From NCBI GenBank assembly GCA_003194525.1, contig NBIV01000057.1:62001-126000 (forward strand): 64,000 nt of DNA, in the 5' to 3' direction. A model generated the notes under the pieces. That model did no database searches and was not told the origin of the DNA. It saw nothing but the letters and a program-made list of their open reading frames with translations. Source of the DNA: Gracilariopsis chorda. Its lineage: Eukaryota; Rhodophyta; Florideophyceae; Gracilariales; Gracilariaceae. Within the stretch, counting starts at the first letter, position 1; each line of letters starts with the position of its first letter. This document shows, one piece after another, positions 8,649-20,858 of the stretch. The position numbers and the translations under genes were made by a program.

Positions 8649-11335
8649 GCATTCCAGTTTGTTCCCTGCTCGTCCCAGACAGTTTTGATTGTCGGAATTG
8701 TGATTTCATTTTCACGTTCAATAGGAGTCGTCACTTTGGACCATCCACCACTCAGTAAACACGGGAGAAGTCGGAACACCTTCACTGCCTGAACGCAAGT
8801 GCTTAGCGTGCATCTTTACGGTCTTGTTGAAAATAAAGGCTTGCACTTTGTTTTGCTCAGAACTTCCAATCTCTGAGGGAACTCGCAGCACTTCGGAAGC
8901 TATAAACAGCAATCCGAATGGAGAGTAAGGCCGTCTCAGACTTTTTCCTCTCCTAGACTGATTTGTCTTTCGATTCCGTTCTGTCTCTCTCTTTTGTTAC
9001 CCTCCAGGGAGCTTCCGAAACTCAAATGATAACAGTAAAGCTGCTTGGAGCTCTTGCTCTTCTGCTCAGGGTGCCATCAGATGTCCAACTAAGATGTTAA
9101 AGGTAAGGCTAGCAAATCCAGTTGTCAGATCCAATCACACAGTAGTTTGGATTTGTTTTCCTTCATTCAACTTGTTGTTTATATTCAGAACGCGATCTTT
9201 ATTCCAAATGATATTATCTTCAAGTTAATCCTCTCTTTCTATATAAGGCGGCGCTTCTTCTGGTCACTTTCGTACTATCTCCGACCTTTTTGCACTTCCC
9301 CAACATGGTTGAATAGAAGAGCAAGAGTCAAACGGCACGGAAATGAATTCCGCTTATCCTGCTTCTTCAAAGTTACTTATCCCCCCTCAACCTCCCCACG
9401 TAAACCACGATAGCAGTTTCTAAGGCTCTAACAATGCTTCGAAGATCTCGTTCGTAACTTCAAAGCCTGTGAAATGAAGACCTTTGCAACTAAGCCTTGA
9501 ATACTTCGGAGCCGATTTGCACATTCTGTCCTCACGTTAACGTCAGACCGTTTTTGTGACTGCGAGAGTTGAACTCCTCATAGTCACTTGTCACCATCTT
9601 TACAACAAAAGTCAGTCATTATAGTCACGTTGTAGTCATTACGATTAACTACAAAGGTTAACGTGGCATTAGAGACACCTTGTAAATAAAAAGGAACGGG
9701 ACAACCCTATCTTCGCTCTATCTCCATCACAAAGAAGAAGAAGAAGAAGCATCAGGAAACGAAACAGCAGTTAGACGCAAAATTTTAGTCTTAAGGAAGA
9801 CGCCCCGATTGTAGTTCAAAGTTCCTGACAATTCTGATTGCCATTGATCAACTTCAATATGTCCGAGACTAGATATAGTACAAAATGAACGTACATTTAG
9901 CCACAGAAGTTCTTGACCTTCCTGACGAGAGAAAGCTTTACTGAAAGCTCTCCTTCAGCTTAGTAATAGAAATCTGTTGATCACAATAAAGAAAAAGAAG
10001 AAAAGTACATTTGGAAAGGCAGAATATGCTTCACCAGATAGCACCGCACGTGCAACACGATTAATTAATCGGGACTACCTTTGTAATCAAGCTCTTTTGC
10101 TCATTGGCATCTTTCCAAAGTTTCATGTTGCTCGGTTTTCTCCTCTCATTGGCTTGAAGTACGGTGTACGTATCTTTGCATAACAAGCTAAACACTGCTC
10201 TCAGTTGAAGTTCATTGGTAGCAAACTCAAGTTTAAGCTCTATGGCTTTCGGACGACAGCTTTCTGAACATTGCTAATTACCTGTTGTGCCCGGCTTCAG
10301 AACAGTTTTCTTATGATTACGATGACTGACTATCATTCAATACTTGTGGTCAGCCAGTCAAAAGTTATTGGTCTTTAACGGTTGCCGGTCAGACAAAAAT
10401 ACCGCCCTGACAAACATACAACGTTTTCTATTGTTCCAGAGGCCCTTGACCTTGTTTGTGCGGGTTGTATTACAAGAAACCCTTCGAACGAAAGGATATT
10501 ATTGCTGACAACAAACTGAAGCCATAGGAGCTAGTAGGTATGTAGAACAACACCCTTGAAAATTTTGCCGAAGCACAGAGTGTACGCTTGCACGATATCG
10601 ATTCTTGCACTAGAAATATTGAATAGCAGGCTCGGAGAGTTCAAATGAAGCTTGAAGCCAAACTTCAAGCATGCACTGTGCGAATACCACGGTCGCATTA
10701 TAAGGATGTGAAAAACTCTGGACGAATTCCAGATACGTGTCTCCAAAGCTCGTAAATTACTACGAAAGAGAAGTCCGGCCAGCTCTTTGATGGACTGTGA
10801 ATGCTGAGACGACGCGTGAAAGAACTGCAAATGTGAGACGGCGCTTGACATTGAGTCGGATGTCAAGCTAACATAGGGATTCTTCTAGGCATTTCTGATT
10901 CTGTTATGACATGGATGTATACTGGGTTGGTTTGCTTTGTCGAGTTTAGTTGTTCTCTTCCTACTGTTTGCCTTTTGTACCAACTCTCAACCTTCGTGTT
11001 TTTCCGCCTGCAGAATGAATTCTTTCCCCTCAACTGATTCTCAGCAATACAGGGAGTGTCACGCACTTTAACGAAGTCCTGTGTAAAGCATGCATATACC
11101 CTCTCTTTTCTTCGCAACGTTTCGCTTTCCTTTCCGGCTTTGCCACTGAAATCAAGTACAACAAGGGCCACCAAAGCACTTCAAGCACTGGGAGTCCATC
11201 ATACCGCCTGGAAAGCTGTACCTGTACTGCGAATTCCTCGCCTCAGGTAATCTTCCATCCTCCAAATAATACCTGCAAGAAACAGTGATGCGTAGTTACT
11301 ATAGCTACGCTATAATGATAATGATGGCCATTAGG

Positions 11336-11551
11336 GTGTGCACTGGTCCAGATCAGCCGTTTTATGTGTTTATCGACAATAAGTGTTTGGCGAAATCGAC
11401 ACGTATGGGTTCTCCAATGGATTTCGCCAAGGTCTATGACGAAGGCATGATCAAGGCCCTCCACCCAAGATACATCGCTCATGTCTGGAAAGCTGGGGCG
11501 AGGAGATTAGAGTTCACCTTAATTTCATTCATAAAGTGGATCAGGGACTGA
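11336..11551 (+). other. Unassigned coding-like fragment
   Basis: One frame reads like protein for about 50 residues (DQPFYVFIDNKCLAKSTRMG, then MIKALHPRYIAHVWKAG). It is preceded by a possible acceptor (CCATTAG), and a possible donor (CTCAG/GTAATC) lies near 11247. The phases do not join cleanly and I recognise no family. It may be an exon or a gene remnant, or chance. Confidence 0.25.
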
Positions 11552-11968
11552 CTATCATACTGTAGTGTTAAGCCTTATTTCCCACACAATCCTCTGCTCC
11601 GCCATAGCGCAGCGGGACGGATGGCATTAACATGATGTTAGTAGGGCGATATACTGCACCGTTGGTACACGTATATAGCGACACGTAAGATCTACTCGTG
11701 TAGTGCGCGCCTCGAAGGTGCGTCCTATCTGTAACCCTTCCCTTCAAGAAGTGGGACGAGTTTTGTATTCCTGTCTTTCTCTAGAGTGAACGCTCTACTA
11801 TGCATTCAGTGCAAAGAGCGACAGCCGCTCTTTCTCGTCCCGAAGTGCAGGTTTTTGTTCATGAGCCCTGCTCCTTATTCCGAATGTGCAGTAGGGCTTC
11901 TTCGTGGTTCCGTCTATCCTACATCTAAAACCAACCATATCCGTCAAATGTACCAAGGGTAGGTGAGA

Positions 11969-12008
11969 GCGGTCAGAAAGAGAGAAAAAGTTCTCTCTTT
12001 CTGATCGC
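11969..12008. repeat. 16-bp stem hairpin
   Basis: The left arm GCGGTCAGAAAGAGAG and right arm CTCTCTTTCTGATCGC pair at 15 of 16 positions plus one G-U, around an 8-nt loop (AAAAAGTT). It lies in gene-poor DNA. It could fold as RNA or mark a small element; nothing else supports either reading. Confidence 0.6.
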
Positions 12009-14383
12009 TGTGTCTTACGTGGCTAGAGGAGAAAAGCTACATGTCTGTAGCCAAGACATGCAAGGACAGGTGCGTCTGGCGATAAGTGCCGCTTTGCACG
12101 TGTAACACCATGAGAATGCAACCACTACCAGAAGTTGCTGGCTGTCCTCCTCCTCATGGAGCAGGTTCGGAAGTCCATCTCAGGAAGGCTAGATCCCCAA
12201 TCTCCACGAGCGCAACAAGCGTTTCCTTTATTCATAGGAGCCACGCATTGGACGAAAACAAATGCAGATTTGGCTTCCACCTGTGGTGGTAGTTCCACCA
12301 CCATCCCGTGTCCAACGCAGCCAATGGGTAAGTTGACATGTTTCACAGACAAAGAAGACTGATGAAGGTCTCTCCAAACCACGAAGGTACAACAACGACC
12401 AACAGTACATCTTCCAGTTCCAGAGCACTTCATAACTAGGGTGCTACGAGCCGCGACCTGCGCTTGCTCTCGACGTCGTGTGTAGCAAACTAACCTTTAA
12501 ACATTAAGGTTTGAATGCAAGTTGTAGACAGCAAACGCATGGATGTACACCCGCCCTTCATTCTCATCTAAAACTGTTCTGAATTCATGTGACGCTTACC
12601 TTAACTTGTTTGATAGTTTCATTGCGAGCGATGTGCGGCGACACAAAATTTGTTAGCAATCTACCAGGGAAGGAATAGCCTTCAATGCGACTCGTAGCGA
12701 CAAGCCAATAACAGCACTGCCGTAAATTTACATCACGCCGCACTTGTACTTCTATTCACCTTATCCAATAGATGAAATGTACGCTACACAGCACAACTTG
12801 AGACTTCACAGCTTCCGTCCTTGTCATTTCGGCAGTTTCAGTCAAGTTTAAGGGATCAATCTCCTCCTCCGACGAAATACTCCAGCGACAAAATGGCTTT
12901 CACTGTTACCATAAACGCCAATCATTTCCAAGCCAGCACAACCAGACGCCACCCTTGGTCAAGAGTTCGGCAGATATTTGTTGGCACTGTTGTGAACACG
13001 TGACTTTCCAACTGCTTTGTTTGTGCCCTCCAGAGAGTGTGGCTGTACTGTACAGCCCTGGGGGGGAGAGGAGTGATTACAACACAGTTGGCGCCGCAGA
13101 TCAACTTTATCTTTTTGTGGGAAGATAATCTGCACCTCCAGGAGCTACCCGTCTTACGTTCCTCAACCGTCTGGCGAGATGATTGACTTGAGTTGGCATT
13201 GAATGAAGTTTGCATTGGGGGATGCTTTGTTCTATGATAACCTTTGCCAAGCTTGTATCACCAAAGTACGTTATCATCCTACTGTAGAATAAGTTTACCT
13301 AATCTTGACACAGTATCTCTTTTATTCTGAGGCTGCCCGTTACAATCGATGAGTGCCTGATGACCGTGCGTCCATATCGCTCTGGTCTATCATAGAATTA
13401 CGGTAATTTGCCCTGTCGTTTGATTGTCTACGAAGTCCATCATTCATAAAACTTCGAAGCAGTGGTTTTTAAGAAGAAGAAACTAGAATGCACTTCCTTG
13501 AGCTAGAGCCATGGTCATGAGATTCGACGATTATTTGGACAAGCAGTCTCCTTCTAGTCATGAAGATGTATGAAGGTTTTACTATGTGTTGACGAGGGCA
13601 GTAGAAATCGAAGCGGCACACGAGATGTGACAAGGATCTAGTTTATCTCGTCGTGCCGTGTGTTGGTGTGTTTGTTGGTGAGGTTGTTGTTTGACATTTT
13701 GACTCTGGTCTATGTATCGGCATACGCGCGCCCTCGAGTTAACGAGCCCAGTTGGCATTTGTCGTTCGGTACAATCCCTTGTCTCCTCCACTGGCGCCAA
13801 CATGGACCTAACCACGTATTGTACAGTAACAGCTTATCTGGGGTTCCGTCGTGGCATGCGATCCAGCAAAAAAGCCGTGTCAAACTTTATCAGCAGTACG
13901 ATATATTGTAGAAGCCCTTCATACCCAACAGCCTCCGACCCTTTCGTCCTCAGAAGACAACCGGTTCTAACATTCCTTCACGTCGATTACGAGACAATAC
14001 ATGTGTAACGCTCTGGTCGCTTGAATGATTCGGTTGGGATACAGGTGTAGTCTTCTCGATTGGCTGTGATACGATTCAGCAACCCTTGTACTTTGCACAA
14101 CCATTCTCTACGTGTAGGTATTTGTCTGCTTATCAGTAACCTTTCCAATTAGAGACGTGCTTAAACATGCAACGATGCTAGTAGTTTGACCTACGGTGGA
14201 ATGCAATCAGGTTACAACATAAAGATTCGTAGACTAACCTTACACGACGGCAGGTTGCGAGCTTCATCCACCCACGTCGCAGTTGCCGACGCACTGCTAG
14301 AGTCTGACGAGTTACGTGGAAATCTCTAGTGGTGAAACGCTGCTGTACGCAAATCCAGTTGGGGTGGCGGTACCGCTAAACTC

Positions 14384-14390
14384 TATAAAA
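14384..14390 (+). promoter_or_regulatory. TATA box of the DM9 gene
   Basis: TATAAAA lies 135 bp upstream of the DM9 start codon, and no other ATG-initiated frame intervenes. A start site about 30 bp downstream would give a leader of about 110 nt. Confidence 0.6.
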
Positions 14391-14524
14391 GCCAACAAAA
14401 GGTGTGGGGCTCCTGTCCGTGAGCCACCCTCAATTCCTCGCCAAGGTCTTCTTGCTCGTACACACACACATCTCTACAACAACTCCTTTGAATCACTTCG
14501 CTCTCTCACCGCCACTCTTTTACA

Positions 14525-15004
14525 ATGGTTGAGATCTTTTGGGTTCCTTATCATCGCGGTCATCATGTACCACACCACATGGTTGAAGGCGGACAGCGCT
14601 ACAACGGTAATCCAATTTACATCTGTCGCGCAACCGTTAAGGGAGAACTGTGCGTAGGAAAATTCTACCCTCGCCGCGAAATCGCCAAAATCCCGTACGG
14701 TGGCGAGGAACATGTGTTCCATTCTTGTGAAATCCTCGTATGTCGCGAAGCGGAAAAGCTTGCGTGGGTTCCCATGTCCGGTGGAAAGACTCCGTATGGA
14801 GCGATTACTGGTGGACATACCAAACATGGCAAGACGCTTTTCGTCGGACGAGTAAATGTGCGTCACGAAGTAATCCCTGGAAAGATTTATCCTGATCACC
14901 ATCGCATCTACATATGCAACGAAGGGAAGGAGCAGAATTACTATCATTACGAAGCTCTTGCTATCAAACAAGTAGTACCGCGAAGGCGTTATCATCACCA
15001 CTAG
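14525..15004 (+). CDS. DM9-repeat protein, two repeats
   Basis: The gene encodes 159 residues, single exon, from an ATG behind a TATA box. Two DM9 (DUF3421-like) units are visible. Unit one, about residues 5-75, has FWVPYHRGHHVP, GGQRYNGNPIYICRA and GKFYPRREIAKIPYGGEEH. Unit two, about residues 80-150, has LAWVPMSGGKTPYGAITGG, LFVGRV and GKIYPDHHRIYICNEGKE. DM9 proteins of molluscs, insects and other eukaryotes are small, often cytoplasmic or surface-associated; some bind mannose and take part in microbial recognition. There is no signal peptide. The tail is basic and His-rich (PRRRYHHH). The length equals a minimal two-repeat DM9 protein. Lectin activity is inferred from the family. A longer antisense frame here is a shadow. 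Confidence 0.85.
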   Translation: MVEIFWVPYHRGHHVPHHMVEGGQRYNGNPIYICRATVKGELCVGKFYPRREIAKIPYGGEEHVFHSCEILVCREAEKLAWVPMSGGKTPYGAITGGHTKHGKTLFVGRVNVRHEVIPGKIYPDHHRIYICNEGKEQNYYHYEALAIKQVVPRRRYHHH

Positions 15005-17120
15005 CGTATGAACGCTTTTGAGGTTTCCTCTGGCATGTGAAATTGTGAGCTTCATTCTAGGTGCGTCCTGGTAGATGTTCATGCATGGGGTTCCGATTAT
15101 TGGCATGGGTCGTGTTGTTTCGATGTTTTCACCATGGGAGATTCTTAGATAATAGCAGAAGCGAAGTTTTCCTGAGATATGAGAACGGAAACCAACTAGT
15201 ATCTGTTTGCAAACGTTTAGAATACTCGGTTTCGACAAATGTGGAATATAAAGTTGTAATTGTTCTTTGATAACACGCGCTGCAGTGCGAAAGACCAGCG
15301 ATGAACTCTAATCAGGAACAACAACCGTTGGAAATTCTCAACGTCCCTGTTACCAATCTTACAGGCTGGTATTCACTGATCAACAGGCTTGCGGAATTGT
15401 TTCAACTTCCCCCGACAACCATTGTCGGTAGCGGCTGACACGTCGAGTACCTTTAGATCTTACGATATCCAGTTACAAACTACGGACAGTTCACATCTCT
15501 AAACGCCAGCAACACCCAAGGAGAAAAAAAAGACACAACTCTCCTCCGAGGAGCAGAGCAGCTTTCTGGATGCTGAATCCTGTGCACCTAGAGAACTCGA
15601 AGAGACTCGTAGTTTATGAACAGCCCTGGCCCTCTCGTCAGAACTGCTATCTCTCTGTTCAGCACCATGCCCTCAATGTTTCCGTAGTACCGAAGGGATC
15701 TTTCTCTTACTCTGAAACCGTTTCTTTGGCAGCGCGCCAGTTCAAAGGCGAGCAGGACTTTTCTTTCTTTCTTCCCATTTGCAATCTTGCTCGGCCTCGG
15801 CTGGTACCACTGTCACTGGTAGTAGTAATAACCTCAAAAGGATGTGTGATAACTAGACTCCAGCTACCAAGCCAGTTTAACCAAACAAGGCGGGTGACGC
15901 GTCCAGAAGTATCTCAAGATCATTACATTTTCACATACATCACGTCCAGAAAGACTTTTAGGTTCTGGTGGCAATGTTCCTTCAAATCGACCCTCCCAAA
16001 CACGGAAGGAATTATCTCTTCAACCTAAGTTGGTGTGTCAGATGTGTCCATGCGCGGTTTAGAAAGAAGAGAGAGAGAGAGGAAGTGCCCTTTCTTTCAG
16101 GTGGAAGCATGGGGCGCTCCCAAGAGCGGTTAAAACTGGTGCGGTTCTGCCATTGAAGGACAAGTCTGCCGAACTTCTGTGCAAAACACTTTGGCGTGGT
16201 TCTTTTCCGTTACGTCTCCGCTACTGAACAGCAAAGAGAACAGTACAGACCTGTCAGTTTCAATCATGATCAGGAGAGATTTTCGAAGTGCGAAGATTTT
16301 TGTCCAGCGTGTGAGTAAAAGGTCCTACCTCTTTCTTTTACTTCGTTCTGCTGCTGCCTTGGATTATATATCTAATCTCCACTGTAATGCTGTTTGACAC
16401 AGCGGGCTTGAGGCATTCGCCGAGCACATATGTTCGCTGGTAGTGTTTGCCCTGTGGAAGACGTTTGTGGTGATACATCTACGTGCACTTTAGACAAAGC
16501 GCAGAACGAGACAGGGTTATAGTTTCTAGAACATATTTCTGCGCCGAGACGTCATAAAACTACGGACTCATTCGAAAGTCGAACACGAATGGCTTTCAAG
16601 ATCATTCCATTCTGTGAAGCGTGTCAAATATCTGAAGCATGGAGAGGACAGGCTGGTCGGACTTGTCGAGAATGCGGCGAGCGATTGCCGCGCATCACAC
16701 TGCTGTGCTAGTATACTAGTATCCTTTGGTAGCCCTGATTACCCATACATTGGGGGCACGTGTACCCGTGTACCCGTGTGTGCGTTGTTGTTCCCTGGCG
16801 TGGACACGTACCAAGGGTACACGTTTAGACTCCCTTGGAATTCAGATGGGAACCGCGCGGCGCGGTATCCCGTAAGGTATCCCTGTTCACCCGTGATAAC
16901 CCCGCTGCGTATTGCTGTGCAGCGACGACTCGTCGCGGCGAGCGGTATATGCGTTGGCTTGCCTGTGAATCCACGCCATCGGCCTTATCCCGCTCCGCAA
17001 CATCACCTTCCCTCTCCGGCGAACGCATCACACCTCCTTCCGCCTTCGCATCCCCTCTTTGTACAACCCACCGTGACACCTTGTCCCCTCTCCGCCCTCT
17101 TTTTCCTCCCCGTTTTCGAC
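15005..17120. other. Intergenic stretch and promoter region of the JmjC gene
   Basis: No assignable gene lies here. A GA-rich run is at about 16066-16081. Near the JmjC start, a perfect 10-bp inverted repeat pairs ACGTGTACCC (16758-16767) with GGGTACACGT (16815-16824); the left arm overlaps a tandem GTGTACCC. A short GC palindrome lies near 16853-16867. The open frame that reaches upstream of 17121 shows no conserved sequence and is taken as untranslated. Confidence 0.5.
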
Positions 17121-19469
17121 ATGTCTCAACCCACCATGATGGCAGCCAGGGTGTACCGCGCCACCATGCAAGAAATGAACGATTTCGTTGAGCTCACCGC
17201 GAAGGCGTCCGACATGGCCATTCAATGCGGCGCGGTGCGAATCGATCCTCCTGCCGAATGGAAACCCCCTCCCTCACGAATGCTCAGCACCTCGCGCTTC
17301 TTCGTGCGCAGGCAAATGCTCCCGGAAGCTCCGTTCGTCCATGCGCACTTCCTAACCCACGCCAAGTCTGAGTTGGTGGCCCAGTCGCAGCCCACTCCAA
17401 AACAGCCGAGATGCAAAGCCCATCCGGAGTCGTTCTCCCATCCTCAGCAACCGCCATCCGCCGCGAATACTACTGACGCTTCCTCTCACCCCGCTAAACT
17501 ACCTGCGAACAGCCCCTCACAACCTTCAACCCTTTCGTCAAGCCCCACAACAGCTCAACCTTCACCGCCTGCTTACGATTCTGTTAACCCTTCAGACCAC
17601 ACTGTGGGCTCTTTTGCACCTGTCCCCCAACCCCAACCTATTCCAGCGAAAGCTACCAGTACTGCACCGGCCACACAAACGTTACAGGGATCGTCCGACG
17701 CAGTTGAGAAAGCGACGGCCGTCGAACATAATGAGGAAGAAAGTGAGGTGGAAGTGACCATACCGTCTGTGAAGAGAAGCACTGCGAATCGCAAGCGAAA
17801 AGCGAACCAGCTTAATCCTAGGGCTTACCACCAAGATAGCAGTGGGAAGCTTTCAAAGCCGATTACTTTCAGCTACTCCGAAACTCCCATATCACTCAAG
17901 GAATTCAAGCGAAGAACGCGTGCGGCACTGCGGCACATGTATGCCATGCTGTGTGCAGATGAGGAACTGCAGATGCGCGTCAGCGATGAAGGTGAAGAAT
18001 GGTACAAGGATATCGATCGCGCACAAGATGTGTTCTGGCACGCTTTGAAGAAGGGAATAGCGGGCAAGCCTCTAAACGTGGATTATGGGGTCGATGTGGA
18101 GGTTGAAGGAGCTTTTGATTCCAAGGAAATGTCGTACACCGAGTGGTATGGGAACAGCAAACAAACGAAGTCGCTGAACGTAAGGCGGAAGAGCAGCAAG
18201 CGAGATCATGTCAAGTCAAAGCGGGACGTTACCACCAACGACAACTCAGTCCGGCAGAAGGAGCCCAGTGGGAGCCGATACGTGAAGGGGCAAGACGCTT
18301 CTCAAGGGGCCACTTCCAAGAAGTGTGAGGAGCCGAAGCGTGATATTCGCAACTTCAACCAAGAGACTTTGCTGCGTCTTCTTCCGCAGATGCCCGGAAT
18401 CAATCGCTCTATGTACTATGTGGGCCAACTCTTCACGCGCTTCTGTTGGCATACTGAAGATGCCTTCTTGAATTCCATATCCTACCTTCACGAAGGGAGC
18501 GCTGAGAAGGTATGGTATGCTGTGCCGCCGGAAAATGCCCCCGACTTCGAGCGATACGCTTCCGAGCACGTTTTCTCGCCGTCTCTGATCCACGACGATA
18601 CGTGCGGACAACAACTGCTGATGAACAAGACCACCATGTTTGATCCTCGAGATTTGATGAAACATGGGGTGCCGGTTTATCGAGTTGTACACAAACCTAG
18701 GTCGTTTGTGGTTACTGCTCCGCGCGCGTATCATGCCGGGTTCAACTGCGGGTTGAACATAGCAGAGGCCGTGAATTTTGCGAACCCAACGTGGTTCCCA
18801 CATGGGCGAGGGGCGATGAGTTTCGCACGACGTGTGTTCAGACCGTTGTGCATTCCATGGGAGTACCTCCTGTACCACGAAGCGCGCCAATTGGTGGAGA
18901 AGGTCATACCGCTTCATGCCAACGGATGTCTTCCGTCCCGCGTGAGGAGGCATGCAGGCATTGTTGCGAAAGAACTGGAGCGCATCATTCGCGAGGGGGA
19001 AGAACAGATCCGGGCATACGCTGAGCGGGAAGGCGTTGAATTGAGAATGTTTTCGAGTTGTCGCAAACTTGTTGAGCATGTTTCGATTGGGTTGGCATAC
19101 GGATACAACGCAGGTGTATCGTGCTCGCTGTGTGGTCATGCCTCTCATTTCTATGCTGAAGTATGCGGTTCGTGTGAGGTTAGTGAGGAAGCCAGGTGCA
19201 CAAAACATTTTGGTGTAGACGCGCCGGTCTGTGATAGAGAAGGACACTGTCCGATTATTATGCGGCGACATGACCCTGTCACACTTATCGACATCTTGGG
19301 TGAGCTAGAACGAGTTGCAGGCATCGAAACCAGTGAGACCGATGAACTGAAGCGATACAAATTGTTCCTTCGGCCCTGGAAGTCACCAGCACGACGGTCT
19401 GGACTGATCCTACGAATGAACTTAGCGGCTGCCTTATCACGCAGTCGCATAACCGAGGCCAAGTTTTGA
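17121..19469 (+). CDS. JmjC histone lysine demethylase, KDM5/JARID1-like
   Basis: The gene encodes 782 residues, single exon. I chose the ATG at 17121 (MSQPTMMAARVY) over the longer open frame because the upstream part looks non-coding. Residues 1-240 are rich in Ser, Thr, Pro and Gln, with a basic cluster (NRKRKANQ) that may be a nuclear signal. The JmjC domain spans about 410-590. CWHTED (His444, Glu446) and the AYHAGFN histidine (His538) give the Fe(II) triad, and INYLHEG-like and NIAEAVNFANPTW segments match the KDM4/KDM5 group. A C5HC2-type zinc finger starts near residue 668 (CSLCG, CGSCE, CTKHFG). KDM5-type enzymes remove methyl groups from histone H3 lysine 4. No JmjN, ARID or PHD domain was recognised, so the architecture is reduced. 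H3K4 against H3K9 specificity is not settled. Confidence 0.88.
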   Translation: MSQPTMMAARVYRATMQEMNDFVELTAKASDMAIQCGAVRIDPPAEWKPPPSRMLSTSRFFVRRQMLPEAPFVHAHFLTHAKSELVAQSQPTPKQPRCKAHPESFSHPQQPPSAANTTDASSHPAKLPANSPSQPSTLSSSPTTAQPSPPAYDSVNPSDHTVGSFAPVPQPQPIPAKATSTAPATQTLQGSSDAVEKATAVEHNEEESEVEVTIPSVKRSTANRKRKANQLNPRAYHQDSSGKLSKPITFSYSETPISLKEFKRRTRAALRHMYAMLCADEELQMRVSDEGEEWYKDIDRAQDVFWHALKKGIAGKPLNVDYGVDVEVEGAFDSKEMSYTEWYGNSKQTKSLNVRRKSSKRDHVKSKRDVTTNDNSVRQKEPSGSRYVKGQDASQGATSKKCEEPKRDIRNFNQETLLRLLPQMPGINRSMYYVGQLFTRFCWHTEDAFLNSISYLHEGSAEKVWYAVPPENAPDFERYASEHVFSPSLIHDDTCGQQLLMNKTTMFDPRDLMKHGVPVYRVVHKPRSFVVTAPRAYHAGFNCGLNIAEAVNFANPTWFPHGRGAMSFARRVFRPLCIPWEYLLYHEARQLVEKVIPLHANGCLPSRVRRHAGIVAKELERIIREGEEQIRAYAEREGVELRMFSSCRKLVEHVSIGLAYGYNAGVSCSLCGHASHFYAEVCGSCEVSEEARCTKHFGVDAPVCDREGHCPIIMRRHDPVTLIDILGELERVAGIETSETDELKRYKLFLRPWKSPARRSGLILRMNLAAALSRSRITEAKF

Positions 19470-20858
19470 GTTAGCTGCTTCATGGGTATGGCTCGGAAAG
19501 AACAACTGTGAGAGCACTTTAGTGTGAACTTAATCATATTTAAAGCGAGTACGATCATTTGTATTCACAAGCTCAGGCGTCTTGTTAGACACCATTGTGT
19601 TAGATATAGTATACTTTGCAATGTTGCAAGGAATAAGCTCGGAATCGTTCCCACCTGAAAGGAAGGACCACGTCGTCACAAAGACTTTGGTAGCAGGCGA
19701 ACGAAGTCTATCTATCTACCTTTCGTATCTTGACCTACGAATGAATATAAACTCCAGGCCTGTTGACGATTCTTCATTCTATTCAGGATTTTATTCTGCC
19801 TTTTTTCCTGCGTCGTTGGGTTGCAGTTCAACAACTGGGTGTCGCGTTCTGCATAAGGTTTTCAACGGTAGCGGCCCCCTAACCCTCACCTACTCTTCGA
19901 TGCGTCAAAGCCTTGAGTGCTTTGAATTGACAAGCTGGCAACACCCAACTTAGGTCTTGTCACATTCTATAGATAACTAATGTTGTCGGCTCATGTCTTG
20001 TAGGTGAACGCAATTCAAGTCCAGGAGTAGACAGGCAGCAAAATTAATCTATCAAAAACTGGCGAGGTATATCCATTTCGCGAACGAATTTTTTCACCAT
20101 ACCGTTAACGACAGCACTCTAATAAACCCTAGTAGAGAGCTATTCTTAACAAACGCACGTGAGTCGCAATACTGGAGACGCTCATTCCGCCGTTTACAGC
20201 GACTACCTTTACCCGCACAGCCCTGACATGCGATGCAGAAGGTACAAGGACTACGAGAACCCTTACCCTTCTTATACCTCTGTACGCTTGGTAGAGAGTG
20301 AAACGTGAACTAGCTTGAAAGAGAATTTGAAGTTCAAGTTCCCAGTTAACAGTTCTCATTTCTTCCAAACCTGCTCGTTCCATAATACTGCCATTCTAGA
20401 ACCCGCCGGAACCTCTGTATGTCAAAGGATGCCTAAATTTGGAGACTTCTTCATTATCTTATCTTGTACAGATGATGTGCCATACCTTTGGTTGCTGGTA
20501 GCACCGGACAGGGACATTGCTTCTTCGATAAAAGCCTGAGAAAGCGAATATCCTGCTCTTTGAGTTTGATCTATTCTCAATTCAAGTTTGGGATATCTCT
20601 CTCAAAATGTTAAACTACGGTAAGCTTGTGTTTCGAAAGACGTTTACATCTAATGAGTAGACGGGAATGAGAAACTATGATACAAGGTTGCATCCAAAGT
20701 GTAGGTTGTGTAATTATTGGCATTTATCAATAGACAAGCAGTTTTGGGGGTTGGTTTGCCTTTGTTTCCTTGCTGGTGCAATGCGAAAACCTGATCAAGC
20801 ACAGTCACGATGCGTGTCGCTGAAAGGCAGAAATGTGACAAGAACCCTATTATGTCCA
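19470..20858. other. Intergenic stretch left of the tandem duplication
   Basis: No assignable gene is visible. The sequence is not seen again upstream of unit B, so it marks the unique left flank of the duplication. Confidence 0.5.

Larger units (their letters stand above)
8649..14383. other. Long gene-poor stretch
   Basis: About 5.7 kb hold no frame that I can assign. I see AATAAA sites (8832, about 9684), a GAA run near 9736-9751, repeated AGTCA-type words around 9590-9640, small perfect hairpins (10650-10670 and 11813-11833) and a longer hairpin at 11969-12008. No tRNA cloverleaf was recognised. Decayed transposons or non-coding RNAs may be present but cannot be shown by eye. Confidence 0.5.

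Noticed and set aside
13085-13110. TTGGCGCCGC word resembling a retroelement primer-binding site
   Set aside because: No LTR or coding remnant lies beside it, so the match is too short to support an element.
14474-15238. A 254-codon antisense frame over the DM9 gene
   Set aside because: DM9 motifs, ATG context and TATA box support the + strand; the antisense shows no family signal.
16614-17120. A 169-residue N-terminal extension of the JmjC frame
   Set aside because: It runs through repeated GTGTACCC and promoter-like DNA without conserved residues, and an ATG in good context follows at 17121.
18246-19271. A 341-codon antisense frame over the JmjC domain
   Set aside because: It is a mirror of the catalytic and zinc-finger coding sequence with no independent motif.
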